Origin: DASRYH01 sp035687245
GTDB taxonomy: Bacteria; Actinomycetota; Coriobacteriia; Anaerosomatales; PHET01
Direction of reading: 5' to 3'
DNA length: 64,000 bases
Assembly (NCBI GenBank): GCA_035687245.1
Contig: DASRYH010000019.1
Location: forward strand, 1 to 64,000
The translations under genes were made by a program, and so were the position numbers. The notes beneath the pieces are model-generated. The model saw only the letters and a program-made list of their open reading frames with translations. It did not search any database and was not told the DNA's origin. Positions 1 through 7,663 of this stretch are shown here, piece by piece. Positions within the stretch are counted from its first letter, which is position 1, and every line of letters starts with the position of its first letter.

Positions 1-1
1 C

Positions 2-55
2 AACCTCGACGCTGTCTGCGTCCGTTGCCACGGTGGTATCGGCACCTATCACTAA
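2..55 (+). CDS. C-terminal end of a c-type cytochrome (5' end outside window)
   Basis: The first bases, read in the frame starting at base 2, give a 17-residue tail that ends in a stop at 53-55. The tail contains one Cys-Val-Arg-Cys-His (CXXCH) heme c attachment motif close to the C terminus. The next two large genes on this strand are multiheme cytochromes, so this is most likely the end of another multiheme cytochrome of the same cluster. A strong terminator follows within 50 bases, so it probably ends its own transcript. Its size and heme number cannot be seen. Confidence 0.7.
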   Translation, partial: NLDAVCVRCHGGIGTYH

Positions 56-91
56 GCCTCAACCGCTTAGCGATCGTCTGACCTAACCGCC

Positions 92-140
92 AGACACAAG
101 CGAGGCCCCTGCGAAAGCGGGGGCCTCGTTCTTTGTGTGT
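92..140 (+). terminator. Rho-independent terminator after the partial cytochrome
   Basis: A GC-rich hairpin with arms at 101-112 and 117-128 (gaggcccc pairing with ggggcctc around a GCGAAAGC tip) is followed by the T-rich run ttctttgtgt. The flanking cacaaag and ctttgtg extend the pairing. It sits 37 bases after the stop of the partial cytochrome. Confidence 0.85.
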
Positions 141-300
141 CGCGGGTCGGGCGCGCTCGACTTGTGTGGAGCATGCATGGGGAAGCTGAAGTTGTATGAT
201 TCTTTGGCAAGCGTCGTGCTATATAAGAGTGACACTATAGGACCGGTCTTCGGTTCTGCCACAAGCCCGCTCGATGAGCCTCCACAGAAACGGACGATGA

Positions 301-1032
301 GTGTCCGACCCTGTTCTCTACAGTGAAGATATGGAGGACGTCTCCTTAGAGACGTCTGTCGAGGAGCGCGCAGCCGAAGCCTCCGTTCCTCCACCCGATC
401 GCATGAAGCGCATCTATCGGGTTCTGAGTATCCTCGCGCCCCTGAGTATCGCCGTGGCCCTTGCCGTCAACTGGGTCTCCGCGCCTGACGCGCGCGAGGT
501 ACTGCCGTCCCCGGCGGGCGTAGGCAACGCCGGCGTACCCGGGATCGAGGAGATCAAGCTCGAGAAGCCGGCGATCCAGCTGCTTCCGGAGCGCATCATT
601 GGGTATGAGGCCATCAGCCATCAGGCGATACCCGGCTGGGGCAAGCGGGCGGCGGAGGCGGTCTACAAGACCCTGTCGATGAACGTTGAGGCACAGATAG
701 CCATCGTCACCTACGGGCGCGTCGAGGGCTACGCCAGCCAAGCAGAGGCCCAGGCGCGACTCGTCCAGTTCATGACGCCCTATACAACTAACGTCAAGAA
801 GAAGCCGGTAGGTAGCGGGCGCACCGTGGCCACGTACGGCGAATCGCCGGATCGCGGAACGCGTATCGCCGGCTGGGTGCGCGGCAAGTATGTGACGATC
901 GTGAAGTCATCTTTCCAGGACTACATCCCGAAGCGCGAAGTCGCCTTCACGTATCGCAACTTCCAGAACGACCAGGTCATTGACGGCATGATCGTCTATC
1001 AAGAGACCGGTCGTGAGGGCATCAACAAGTGA
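301..1032 (+). CDS. Membrane-anchored protein of the cytochrome operon, unknown function
   Basis: The protein has 243 residues if the GTG at 301 is used. An ATG at 331 would give 233 residues; neither start has a convincing Shine-Dalgarno sequence. The N terminus is acidic and is followed by one hydrophobic segment (about residues 41-61) and a 180-residue soluble domain, presumably exported. No CXXCH motif or catalytic signature is visible. The stop overlaps the start of the 12-heme cytochrome in a GTGA, which implies translational coupling and a shared task, such as a structural or assembly partner of the cytochromes. I do not recognise the family. Confidence 0.75.
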   Translation: MSDPVLYSEDMEDVSLETSVEERAAEASVPPPDRMKRIYRVLSILAPLSIAVALAVNWVSAPDAREVLPSPAGVGNAGVPGIEEIKLEKPAIQLLPERIIGYEAISHQAIPGWGKRAAEAVYKTLSMNVEAQIAIVTYGRVEGYASQAEAQARLVQFMTPYTTNVKKKPVGSGRTVATYGESPDRGTRIAGWVRGKYVTIVKSSFQDYIPKREVAFTYRNFQNDQVIDGMIVYQETGREGINK

Positions 1033-2120
1033 CAGACCAGTACACAGACGAGCCGGTCCAGGAGTTCGCCGAAGAGGCGGACGTCCTGCCAGAGCGCCTG
1101 CAGGAGCTGGATGCGGCCGCCAACCGCAAGCTCAGCCGCTCGCGTGCGGCGGAGTGGATCTGGTGGGGCGTGCTGTCGTTCGTGCTCTTCTTGGTGACGG
1201 TAGCCGGCTTCTCAGCGGCCGCAGCGGTCAGTCCCGTCTTCTGCTCCACCTGCCACCTTTCGGCAGCACATGACCTTTCGCTCTCGCCGCACAAAGGCAT
1301 CTCTTGCGATGGATGCCACAGGGACACCGGTGCGTTCGGTCTGGTGGAGAGCCGTCTGTGGGTCGCGGGGATGGTCATCGAGTCGCCATACCGGGCGATC
1401 TTCCCGCGTGGCGGTGAGACGACAGTGGACCGGCAGCGCTGCATCAACTGTCACCGCCGCCAGCTCATGATCACTTCCCTGAGTAACGGCGTGAAGATGA
1501 GCCACGTCGCGCCGGTTCAGGACAACTGGTCGTGCCAGCGTTGTCACCGCGACGTCGCCCACGGGACCAAAGGACGGGTTCTGGCCGTCTACACGATGGG
1601 CGTGTGCATGGGCTGCCACTCCAACGGTCAGGCGGATGTGAACTCGTGTATCACGTGCCACCCGGAAGGCGTGAAACCCTCGGCGAGGCGGCTCGTGCCC
1701 ACGGCATGGAACATCACTCACGGTCCCAACTGGCAGAAGACCCATGGGATGGGCGATCTCACCACCTGCTCAACCTGCCACATAAAGCGCTACTGCGTCG
1801 CCTGCCATCAGATCGACCTGCCTCACCCTGACACCTATCTCTCGGTGCACGGCACCGACTACCTGACCTTCGGCGACAAGACGTGTCTGAAGTGCCACCA
1901 GAAGTCGTCGTGCGATGGATGCCACGCCGGCATCGAGATGCCTCACCCGAAGCCGTTCATGCGCAACCACCGCCGGACGGTAGAGCGGGGCGGCAAGGCA
2001 CCGTGTATGCGCTGCCATGACCAGCAGTCGTGCGATCGCTGCCACTCCCGCCATACTCACCCAGGCGTCCCCAAGCAGCTGCTCAAGCAGCTCAAGGAGA
2101 GGCCGGTGAACGTCAAGTGA
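1029..2120 (+). CDS. Membrane-anchored 12-heme c-type cytochrome (NapC/NirT-like anchor)
   Basis: This 363-residue protein has an N-terminal cytoplasmic stretch, one transmembrane segment (about 42-66) and twelve CXXCH heme c motifs: CSTCH, CDGCH, CINCH, CQRCH, CMGCH, CITCH, CSTCH, CVACH, CLKCH, CDGCH, CMRCH and CDRCH. The layout fits quinol-linked or extracytoplasmic electron-transfer cytochromes of the NapC/NirT and multiheme families, but the heme count is well above the four of NapC. The GTG start overlaps the upstream stop, and its own stop overlaps the start of the next cytochrome in a GTGA. Likely role: passing electrons from the quinone pool outward, to the partner cytochrome or an extracellular acceptor. 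The terminal acceptor cannot be inferred. Confidence 0.9.
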   Translation: MTDQYTDEPVQEFAEEADVLPERLQELDAAANRKLSRSRAAEWIWWGVLSFVLFLVTVAGFSAAAAVSPVFCSTCHLSAAHDLSLSPHKGISCDGCHRDTGAFGLVESRLWVAGMVIESPYRAIFPRGGETTVDRQRCINCHRRQLMITSLSNGVKMSHVAPVQDNWSCQRCHRDVAHGTKGRVLAVYTMGVCMGCHSNGQADVNSCITCHPEGVKPSARRLVPTAWNITHGPNWQKTHGMGDLTTCSTCHIKRYCVACHQIDLPHPDTYLSVHGTDYLTFGDKTCLKCHQKSSCDGCHAGIEMPHPKPFMRNHRRTVERGGKAPCMRCHDQQSCDRCHSRHTHPGVPKQLLKQLKERPVNVK

Positions 2121-3355
2121 ATCTTCAGGACGTCGTCCTCTCACTAAGAGCCGGCACCGCAGGAGGCACCACAGGCGCGATCTTCGTGCTTGCGATCGTG
2201 GCGTTTGCCGCCGTCTTCGCCATCGGCGCGATCATGTTCTTCGTCTACGCCCGCTCGCCGCAGGGCAAGATCGACGCCCTGCTTGACGCGCGCGCCGAAG
2301 ACCGCAAGCAGTCGAAGTGGCCGATGCGCATCGTCGTACTCTTGATGCTTGCGTTCGCTGTTGTCGCGATCAACTACCAGATGTCGCGCCCCTCAACGTG
2401 CGCACAGTGCCACACCAAGGGCGGATACGTGAGCTCGGTCAAGCAGACCGCCCACAAAGACGTTGGGTGTTTGGGCTGCCACGGCGGTACCGGTCTGACT
2501 GGCGGCCTTCAGACGACCGCGTCCTACGGGCGCTGGATACTGGTCTACACGTCCATGAAGCGAACGCCCGCGATCAGCGGTGTGGTGGTCCCAGACGTCA
2601 ACTGCCTGAAATGCCACGCCGAGGTGCGGACAAAGACCGTCACGAGACGCGGGGTTCGCGTGCGCCATAAGGACTTCCTCGACAACGGCGCGCAGTGTCG
2701 AGACTGCCACAACAGCGTTGGCCACGGCGACATTGCGCGCGAGCCTACCTCACCGTCAATGGACGACTGCGTAGTGTGCCATGACGGCAAGAAGGCGTCA
2801 TCGGAGTGCAAGACCTGCCACGTCAAAGACGAGCTCCAGGTCGCGGCCGTGACGATGAACTTCCCGAAGCTGCGGGAGGCTGGTTCTAGCAACTGCTACG
2901 GCTGTCACGATGAGAAGCCGTGTCTGCGCTGTCACGGCATCACGATGCCTCACCCCCGAGGATGGGCGCCCAACGACGGTGGCCCGGGCATTAGCGGCTC
3001 GCATGCGCTCGAAGGCTTCACGAAGCGCGAGCTGTGCTGGCGCTGCCACTACTCGAACGGCAAGCCGTTCCAGCGTCCCACCACCAACGGCGGCTTCACA
3101 CAGACAGTCGATGGCTGTCCCTGCCACGGCTCTTTCGGCAACATGCATGGCGGAACATCGTGGATCAAGCGGCACGGTACCGACGCCAGTGGCAAGACGC
3201 ATGGGCCAGATGCGGATTGCGGCTTCTGCCATCAGATCGACAAGCTCTGTGTCCAGTGCCACGATCCGTCGATCCTCGATCAGTACAAGCCCGTGCCGGG
3301 CAACGAGAAGTATCCGCGCCAGATCCCCAAGCCTCCGGGCTACTGGGATTACTAG
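2117..3355 (+). CDS. Membrane multiheme c-type cytochrome, 11 CXXCH plus one CXCH
   Basis: I chose the GTG at 2117 because it overlaps the upstream stop in a GTGA; the open frame continues upstream only as a shadow of the previous gene. The 412-residue product has two hydrophobic segments (about 19-45 and 70-88), then a cytochrome domain. The first motif is MSRPSTCAQCH, the NapC-like arrangement with a Met before the first heme. Canonical motifs are CAQCH, CLGCH, CLKCH, CRDCH, CVVCH, CKTCH, CYGCH, CLRCH, CWRCH, CGFCH and CVQCH. Between the ninth and tenth lies C334-P-C336-H337, with one spacer residue instead of two. It is probably the redox partner of the 12-heme cytochrome just upstream. 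Confidence 0.9.
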   Translation: MNLQDVVLSLRAGTAGGTTGAIFVLAIVAFAAVFAIGAIMFFVYARSPQGKIDALLDARAEDRKQSKWPMRIVVLLMLAFAVVAINYQMSRPSTCAQCHTKGGYVSSVKQTAHKDVGCLGCHGGTGLTGGLQTTASYGRWILVYTSMKRTPAISGVVVPDVNCLKCHAEVRTKTVTRRGVRVRHKDFLDNGAQCRDCHNSVGHGDIAREPTSPSMDDCVVCHDGKKASSECKTCHVKDELQVAAVTMNFPKLREAGSSNCYGCHDEKPCLRCHGITMPHPRGWAPNDGGPGISGSHALEGFTKRELCWRCHYSNGKPFQRPTTNGGFTQTVDGCPCHGSFGNMHGGTSWIKRHGTDASGKTHGPDADCGFCHQIDKLCVQCHDPSILDQYKPVPGNEKYPRQIPKPPGYWDY

Positions 3356-3394
3356 GCGGCTTGGCAGGCGCTCGTCAGAACTACTGAGACAGAA

Positions 3395-3422
3395 CAGGGC
3401 GGACCCGAGTGGGTCCGCCCTG
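3395..3422. terminator. Bidirectional terminator hairpin between convergent genes
   Basis: A perfect 12-bp stem (3395-3406 with 3411-3422) and a GAGT loop lie between the cytochrome operon stop at 3355 and the stop of the minus-strand lipoprotein at 3455. T-rich sequence follows on the plus strand (gtttcg) and on the minus strand (ttctgtct), so it can serve both directions. Confidence 0.85.
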
Positions 3423-3454
3423 GTTTCGTGCGGGAGATGGCGTCTGAGAAGCTC

Positions 3455-4000
3455 CTAGCGGTACGAGCCCTTCGCCACGAACATGCGGACGATCTTCCAG
3501 TCGGTCGACTTGGCGTCCTTGCGCTCGATGGTGAACGAAGCGTCCTCGTCGACCTCAGGCAGGGAGCGTACCTTGTCGCCGTTCTTGTCGACCAGATACG
3601 ACGAGTCGACGTAGGTGTAGGTGACCGTCATCTGCGTGCCCGTGTTGTTGATCTGCGTCGCGTCAAACGCCTTCACCTTGTGCACGTGCTTGATCTTGAG
3701 ACCCTTCTTGGTGTAGCCCGCCCACGTCTCCTCGTACTTCTTGACGTAGGCGTCCTTCAGGTACTTGCGCATGCCGTCTGCGTCGTTCGCCTTCCAGGCG
3801 GCCACGAAGTCGCGCATATCGTCCATCGCCTCGCGACGGATCTTGCCACGCTCGAGCGGGGTCAGCTTCCCAGGGGTGTTCTTGGCCGTGTCCTCGGTGA
3901 CCACGACAGCGCCTTGCTTGCCCGAAGTGCAGCCGCCAGCGAGCGAACCGGTGACGGTCAGCGCGATGAGGCCAGCGGCGAGGATATAGCGGCGATTCAC
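3455..4000 (-). CDS. Lipoprotein with NTF2-like domain
   Basis: This 181-residue protein has a lipoprotein signal peptide with a lipobox ending Gly-Gly-Cys near residue 24. Residues 55-180 form an alpha+beta domain (DFVAAWKANDADGMRKYL, later VTYTYVDSSYL and DWKIVRMFVAKGSYR) that looks like the NTF2/SnoaL-type ligand-binding fold. It should be anchored on the outer face of the membrane. The GTG start at 4000 shares its G with the TAG stop of the gene before it, so the two are coupled. Binding partner or substrate is unknown; proximity to cytochromes and the NHL operon suggests an envelope role. Confidence 0.75.
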   Translation of the reverse strand: MNRRYILAAGLIALTVTGSLAGGCTSGKQGAVVVTEDTAKNTPGKLTPLERGKIRREAMDDMRDFVAAWKANDADGMRKYLKDAYVKKYEETWAGYTKKGLKIKHVHKVKAFDATQINNTGTQMTVTYTYVDSSYLVDKNGDKVRSLPEVDEDASFTIERKDAKSTDWKIVRMFVAKGSYR

Positions 4001-4410
4001 TACTGGATCACCTCAAGCTTCTTGATCTTGATCGTAGCCGTACGACCGGGAGGGATTGTGCCCGCGTTGATATCGAACGTCTGGCGCGTGCCGGCCTTCA
4101 CGTTCTGGATGTCGTAGGTGATCTTCTCTTTCTTCTGCTGCTTCTCGTCCATCAGCTGGATCTCAACGCTGATCGACTTCATGTCCTGCTTGGAGCGGTT
4201 GTCCACCCAGCCGGGCACACGAAGGTTGTTGTAGTCGTCGGAATACGGCTCGCGCACGAAACCGAGCGTCATCGAGTCGATCTGCTTTTGGTTCGTAATC
4301 GCCTTGGTGGGGCGGAAGCTCTGCATGATGTCGGGGTTAAGCACGACATAACCAACAGCACCGATAATCGCGACCACGAGCAGAATCAGAAGAACACGAC
4401 CTATTCGCAT
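4000..4410 (-). CDS. Membrane-anchored FxLYD-like protein
   Basis: I placed the start at the ATG at 4410 because GGAGG sits 7 bases upstream; a longer open frame to 4479 has no ribosome site. The 136-residue product begins with one transmembrane segment (about residues 6-26). A beta-rich domain follows, with LRVPGWVDNRSKQDMKSISV and later GTIPPGRTATIKI. This resembles the FxLYD/immunoglobulin-like domain of bacterial surface proteins, in which a short beta strand is followed by a conserved N-x-S-x-x-x-x-x-x-V. It is the first gene of a two-gene operon with the NTF2-like lipoprotein. Function unknown. Confidence 0.75.
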   Translation of the reverse strand: MRIGRVLLILLVVAIIGAVGYVVLNPDIMQSFRPTKAITNQKQIDSMTLGFVREPYSDDYNNLRVPGWVDNRSKQDMKSISVEIQLMDEKQQKKEKITYDIQNVKAGTRQTFDINAGTIPPGRTATIKIKKLEVIQ

Positions 4411-4479
4411 GTGACATCCTCCGAGAGTCGTACCAGTCTCATGTGGCAGACTGCTTGCTACCAGTCTGATGAACAACAC

Positions 4480-4508
4480 TTAACAAGTTCGGTGCCAGAC
4501 TATATCAT
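4480..4508 (+). promoter_or_regulatory. Sigma-70-like promoter for the TPR-NHL-GerMN operon
   Basis: TTAACA at 4480-4485 is followed by a 17-base spacer and TATCAT at 4503-4508, predicting a start near 4515, upstream of the ATG at 4593. The -10 boxes of the two divergent promoters overlap, so the two operons may compete for polymerase. Confidence 0.45.
4499..4507 (-). promoter_or_regulatory. Extended -10 promoter for the FxLYD/lipoprotein operon
   Basis: Read on the minus strand this is TGATATAGT, a TG-N-TATAGT extended -10 element. It would start transcripts near 4492, about 80 bases before the ATG at 4410. It overlaps the -10 region of the plus-strand promoter. Sequence-pattern evidence only. 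Confidence 0.45.
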
Positions 4509-4592
4509 GCATTGGCGCCGAAAGGGCCGCACGCCTGCGGTTCTCGTGCCGGCGAGACGCAGGACCCTATCCGGAAAGGATTGAAGCCGCCG

Positions 4593-5375
4593 ATGGATTC
4601 ACGCGCAAGTCTCGTGTTGAAGATTGTCACCACGGTGCTGATCGTGGCGATTCTCGGCATTGGTGTACTGCTGGTGCAGTACCTCATCACCAATGCAGGC
4701 AACGTCACACCCCGCACCGAACTTGAGAGGGCCGTAGTCGCGGCCGAAGAGTCGGTCCGCGCCAATCCTGAGAACGCCCCCGCGCGCATCAAGCTCGCGG
4801 CAGCGTATCTCGAGAACAACGCGACGAACGCGGCGCGCGAGCAGGCCAAGATCGCAGTGCGCCTCGCACCGAAGGATCCGAGCGGCTACTACATCCTCGG
4901 TCTGGTCGAGGCCAAGGCCAAGGACGACAAGGCAGCCGTCGTTCAGTTCAAGAAGGCGGCCACCACTGAAGGCCAGCTCGCTGGGTTCTACCTGGACGTC
5001 TACCGTGCGATGGCGGGCGCGTACTCCCGCTCCGGCGAGACGTCTGAGGCAATTGGCGCCATGAACAAGGCTATCGAGTTCGGGCCTGAAGAGACCGAGC
5101 TTCTCGTCTTCCGTGGCCAGCTCTACGAGAAGGACAAGAAGTGGGCGGACGCGCTGTTCGACTACGTGAGCGCTATGCAGTACGTCCCGGACTATCAGGA
5201 GGCTGTCACCGCCGCCAAGCGCGTGGCCAAGGAGCACCCTGAAGCCGTCAAGGAGATGCAGAAGCGCTTCGACGAGAAGCTACCTGCAAACGTCTCGGGC
5301 GCGCACGACACGACTGGCTCCACCGAGTCGTCTACAACCGACCAGAACTCCGACACCAAGTCGGATAAGAAGTAG
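4593..5375 (+). CDS. Membrane-anchored TPR protein
   Basis: The start at 4593 (ATG) has GGAAAGGA 12 bases upstream; the longer frame from 4512 overlaps the promoter region and is rejected. The 260-residue protein has one N-terminal transmembrane segment (about 8-30) and four to five tetratricopeptide repeats (about 50-230; for example ARIKLAAAYLENN, GYYILGLVEAKAKDD and LVFRGQLYEKDKKWADALF). It ends in a Ser/Thr/Lys-rich tail. TPRs are scaffolds for protein partners, and the domain should face outward. It is first in an operon with the NHL protein and the GerMN lipoprotein. A CcmI/NrfG-like role in cytochrome assembly is possible but not shown. Confidence 0.8.
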   Translation: MDSRASLVLKIVTTVLIVAILGIGVLLVQYLITNAGNVTPRTELERAVVAAEESVRANPENAPARIKLAAAYLENNATNAAREQAKIAVRLAPKDPSGYYILGLVEAKAKDDKAAVVQFKKAATTEGQLAGFYLDVYRAMAGAYSRSGETSEAIGAMNKAIEFGPEETELLVFRGQLYEKDKKWADALFDYVSAMQYVPDYQEAVTAAKRVAKEHPEAVKEMQKRFDEKLPANVSGAHDTTGSTESSTTDQNSDTKSDKK

Positions 5376-5410
5376 TCCGCCCCCTGCGGTCTTTCTAGGA
5401 GGTCTCAACC

Positions 5411-6886
5411 GTGGCAGGTTCCAAGCGCTCCTCAGGAGCGGCTGTTCGGCAGCTCATCACCGTAGTGGTGCTGTTTCTGCTTCTCATCGCGCTTGCGGTG
5501 GCGTACTACCTCATCACCCGTCCCCCGCAGCTGCAGGGCCAGGGTGCCAAGGATCGCCAGTTCTTGTTCTCGATCTACGGCTTCGAAGGCGACCTCCTGC
5601 GTCGTCCGAGCGGCGTGACGTTTGATGCAGACGGCAATATCTACATCGCCGACACTGGCAAGAAGCGCATCGTCGTCTTCGATGGTCAGGGCAACTTCCT
5701 GCGCGTCTTCGGCGAGGCCGGCAAGTCCAAGAATCAGCTGTGGGGTCCGATCGACCTCGCCATCACGCCTGATGGCCGAGCGTTCGTCGTGGACCGCGAG
5801 AACAGCAAGCTCGTCGAGTACGACCGTAGCGGTCGTGCACTGCGCGACATCACCACCGAAGAGCCCCCGACGTCGATCACGATGGCGAACGATCTTCTGT
5901 TCGTGACGACCGACAGCGGTGTGCTCATCGCCGACCTGAAGGGCAACCTCCAGACCGGCTATATCAAGCGCGGCAAGGAGAAGGGCCAGTTCGACCGGCC
6001 CGCCGGCGTGGCCGTCGCCAAGGACGGCACGATGTATGTGGCCGATACGCTCAACTACCGCGTTCAGGCCATCAACTCAAAGGGCAAGGTCCTGTGGGTC
6101 TACGGCAAGCCGGTCCCGGCCGACAAGGCCGTCCAGTTCGACAGCAAGGACCGCAAGTTCGGTCTGCCTGCGAGCATCGCGCTCGACGAGAACAACCAGC
6201 TCTACATCGTGGACGGTCTGAACCACGAGCTCACCGTCATGGACACCAAGGGCGAGTTCGTCGAGAAGATCGGTGACACCGGACATGCCGACGGTACGTT
6301 CTACTACCCCGACGGCATCGACTACCACGATGGCCGCCTGGCAATCGCCGACAAGTACAACGACCGCATCGAGGTCTTCAGGACCCCGACGCCTCCGGGA
6401 CAGCAGTGGAGGGCGTTCGTTCCCTACGCCGCGCTCCTGCTCCTGCTCCCGCTGCTCCTGATTCCGTTCCTGCGCCGTGGCCAGCGCTACGTGCTTGCCC
6501 CGTCCGCTGCCGAACTGCTGGCTGCTGATGAGGAGCGCGAGGCAGTGGCAGCCGCCATGAAGACCGTGACCGCAGACGGCGAGCTTGCCGAATGGGGTGC
6601 CGAGAGGACCGATCTCAATCTCAAGTGGATCGCGCTCGAGGCGGACGAGGACGACGTCGAGACCGTGGCGAGCCGCTACGGCCTGACCAAGGAAGACGCG
6701 AGTGCTGTAGTCATCGCTGCGGGTCTCAAGGGCAAGCGTGTGCTCATCGCTGAGGGCGACGTCCTCAAGCGTGCCGCCAAGGACCTCGAGGTTCCGCTGG
6801 TCACCTACAGCGAGATCAAGGCCGTGCTTTCCGACAAGGGATCGAAGTCGGACAAGAAGCAGGCCGCTCAGGAGGGTGACGAGTAG
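5411..6886 (+). CDS. NHL-repeat beta-propeller membrane protein with C-terminal cytoplasmic domain
   Basis: The GTG start at 5411 follows AGGAGG. The 491-residue product has a transmembrane segment at about 15-36, then NHL repeats forming a six-bladed propeller to about residue 325 (repeated units such as RPSGVTFDADGNIYIADTG and RPAGVAVAKDGTMYVADTL). A second transmembrane segment lies at about 337-357 and a 130-residue acidic domain ends the protein. With both helices in the membrane, the propeller lies outside and the tail inside. The tail alternates predicted strands and helices, with a VLIAEGDVLKRAAKDLEVPL stretch that recalls PIN-like folds; this is a weak resemblance. NHL propellers usually bind protein, RNA or glycans. 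Confidence 0.8.
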   Translation: MAGSKRSSGAAVRQLITVVVLFLLLIALAVAYYLITRPPQLQGQGAKDRQFLFSIYGFEGDLLRRPSGVTFDADGNIYIADTGKKRIVVFDGQGNFLRVFGEAGKSKNQLWGPIDLAITPDGRAFVVDRENSKLVEYDRSGRALRDITTEEPPTSITMANDLLFVTTDSGVLIADLKGNLQTGYIKRGKEKGQFDRPAGVAVAKDGTMYVADTLNYRVQAINSKGKVLWVYGKPVPADKAVQFDSKDRKFGLPASIALDENNQLYIVDGLNHELTVMDTKGEFVEKIGDTGHADGTFYYPDGIDYHDGRLAIADKYNDRIEVFRTPTPPGQQWRAFVPYAALLLLLPLLLIPFLRRGQRYVLAPSAAELLAADEEREAVAAAMKTVTADGELAEWGAERTDLNLKWIALEADEDDVETVASRYGLTKEDASAVVIAAGLKGKRVLIAEGDVLKRAAKDLEVPLVTYSEIKAVLSDKGSKSDKKQAAQEGDE

Positions 6887-7513
6887 ATGTCGCGTTTCAC
6901 GAGGATCACCATTGGGCTGCTCGCCGTCGCCGTGTCGGCCACCGCGCTGACTGGCTGCGGGCTACGCCCTGCTAAAGACCTGCCCGCTCCGAAGGGCAAC
7001 GTCTCCCAAGACACGACCGAGACCTCGGTCTTCTACTCGACTGGTCGCTCGCTTCTCGAGGAGCGCAAGGTCGTGGGATCTGAGGACTACTACTCGTCGA
7101 CGTTGAAGGAGCTGCTGCGCGCGACTCCTGAGAACAACGACGAAGTCGCTATCGTGCAGCCTGAGGCTGGCTTCAACAGCGTCACCTTCGACAAGAAGAC
7201 GGGCGTCGTCACGATCGACTGGAAGAAGGAGATCCTGGACTTCGAGGCCGAGCCTAAGGAGAAGCGACTCGCGTTCGCCTCGTTCCTGATGACCTACGGG
7301 CAGTTCCCCGAGGTCAAGAAGGTTCGTATGACCGTCGAGGGCAAGGACTCCGGCTCGATGGGCGGCAAGGACATCCAGGCGTTCTGGGGCGACGTGAGCC
7401 TCAAGAAGCAGCCGTACGCGGTCATGCGCCCGCCGAAAGCCCCTGAGAAGAGCGAAACGCTCCCGGGTGCGGAGACCTCGTCACCTGCAGGCATGCCATC
7501 GAGCATGCCGTAG
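6887..7513 (+). CDS. GerMN-domain lipoprotein
   Basis: The ATG directly follows the stop of the NHL gene. The 208-residue protein has a signal peptide with an Ala-Leu-Thr-Gly-Cys lipobox (Cys near residue 24). Its domain (about 45-165) has the GerMN pattern: a first strand TSVFYSTG, then LLEERKVVG, a helix ending in LLRATPENND and later GVVTIDWKKEIL. GerMN domains occur in spore germination lipoproteins and in actinobacterial LpqB-type envelope lipoproteins, so this does not by itself imply sporulation. The tail is rich in Pro, Ser and Gly. It is last in the TPR-NHL-GerMN operon and followed by a hairpin. Confidence 0.75.
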   Translation: MSRFTRITIGLLAVAVSATALTGCGLRPAKDLPAPKGNVSQDTTETSVFYSTGRSLLEERKVVGSEDYYSSTLKELLRATPENNDEVAIVQPEAGFNSVTFDKKTGVVTIDWKKEILDFEAEPKEKRLAFASFLMTYGQFPEVKKVRMTVEGKDSGSMGGKDIQAFWGDVSLKKQPYAVMRPPKAPEKSETLPGAETSSPAGMPSSMP

Positions 7514-7547
7514 CCGCGGTCACGACGCCGGCAAGTGGGACACTTTC

Positions 7548-7575
7548 GACAGCCCCGGGATCTCCCGGGGCTGTC
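7548..7575 (+). terminator. Terminator-like hairpin after the GerMN gene
   Basis: A perfect 13-bp stem (cgacagccccggg with cccggggctgtcg) lies 35 bases after the stop. No T-run follows, so termination may be weak or factor-assisted. Confidence 0.6.
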
Positions 7576-7618
7576 GTGCATTCGGGGAGGTTCGTACGCC
7601 GGGAAGACGCGGCATTCG

Positions 7619-7627
7619 TGCTAAAAT
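7619..7627 (+). promoter_or_regulatory. Extended -10 promoter for leuD-leuB
   Basis: TGCTAAAAT is a TG-N-TAAAAT extended -10 element 37 bases before the leuD ATG. No good -35 box is visible. Predicted start near 7634. Confidence 0.4.
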
Positions 7628-7663
7628 CCCTGCACCGTTGGCACGACTCGTAAGGACAAGGTC

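Noticed and set aside
204..227. TTGGCA ... TATAAG as a promoter of the cytochrome operon
   Set aside because: The spacer is only 12 bases. The AT-rich patch may still contain the promoter, but I cannot place it.
3428..4117. 229-codon plus-strand frame
   Set aside because: Antisense to the NTF2-like lipoprotein, which has a signal peptide and a coupled start.
6887..7513. GerMN lipoprotein as evidence of sporulation
   Set aside because: The domain also occurs in non-sporulating actinobacterial envelope lipoproteins, and no other spore gene is in the window.
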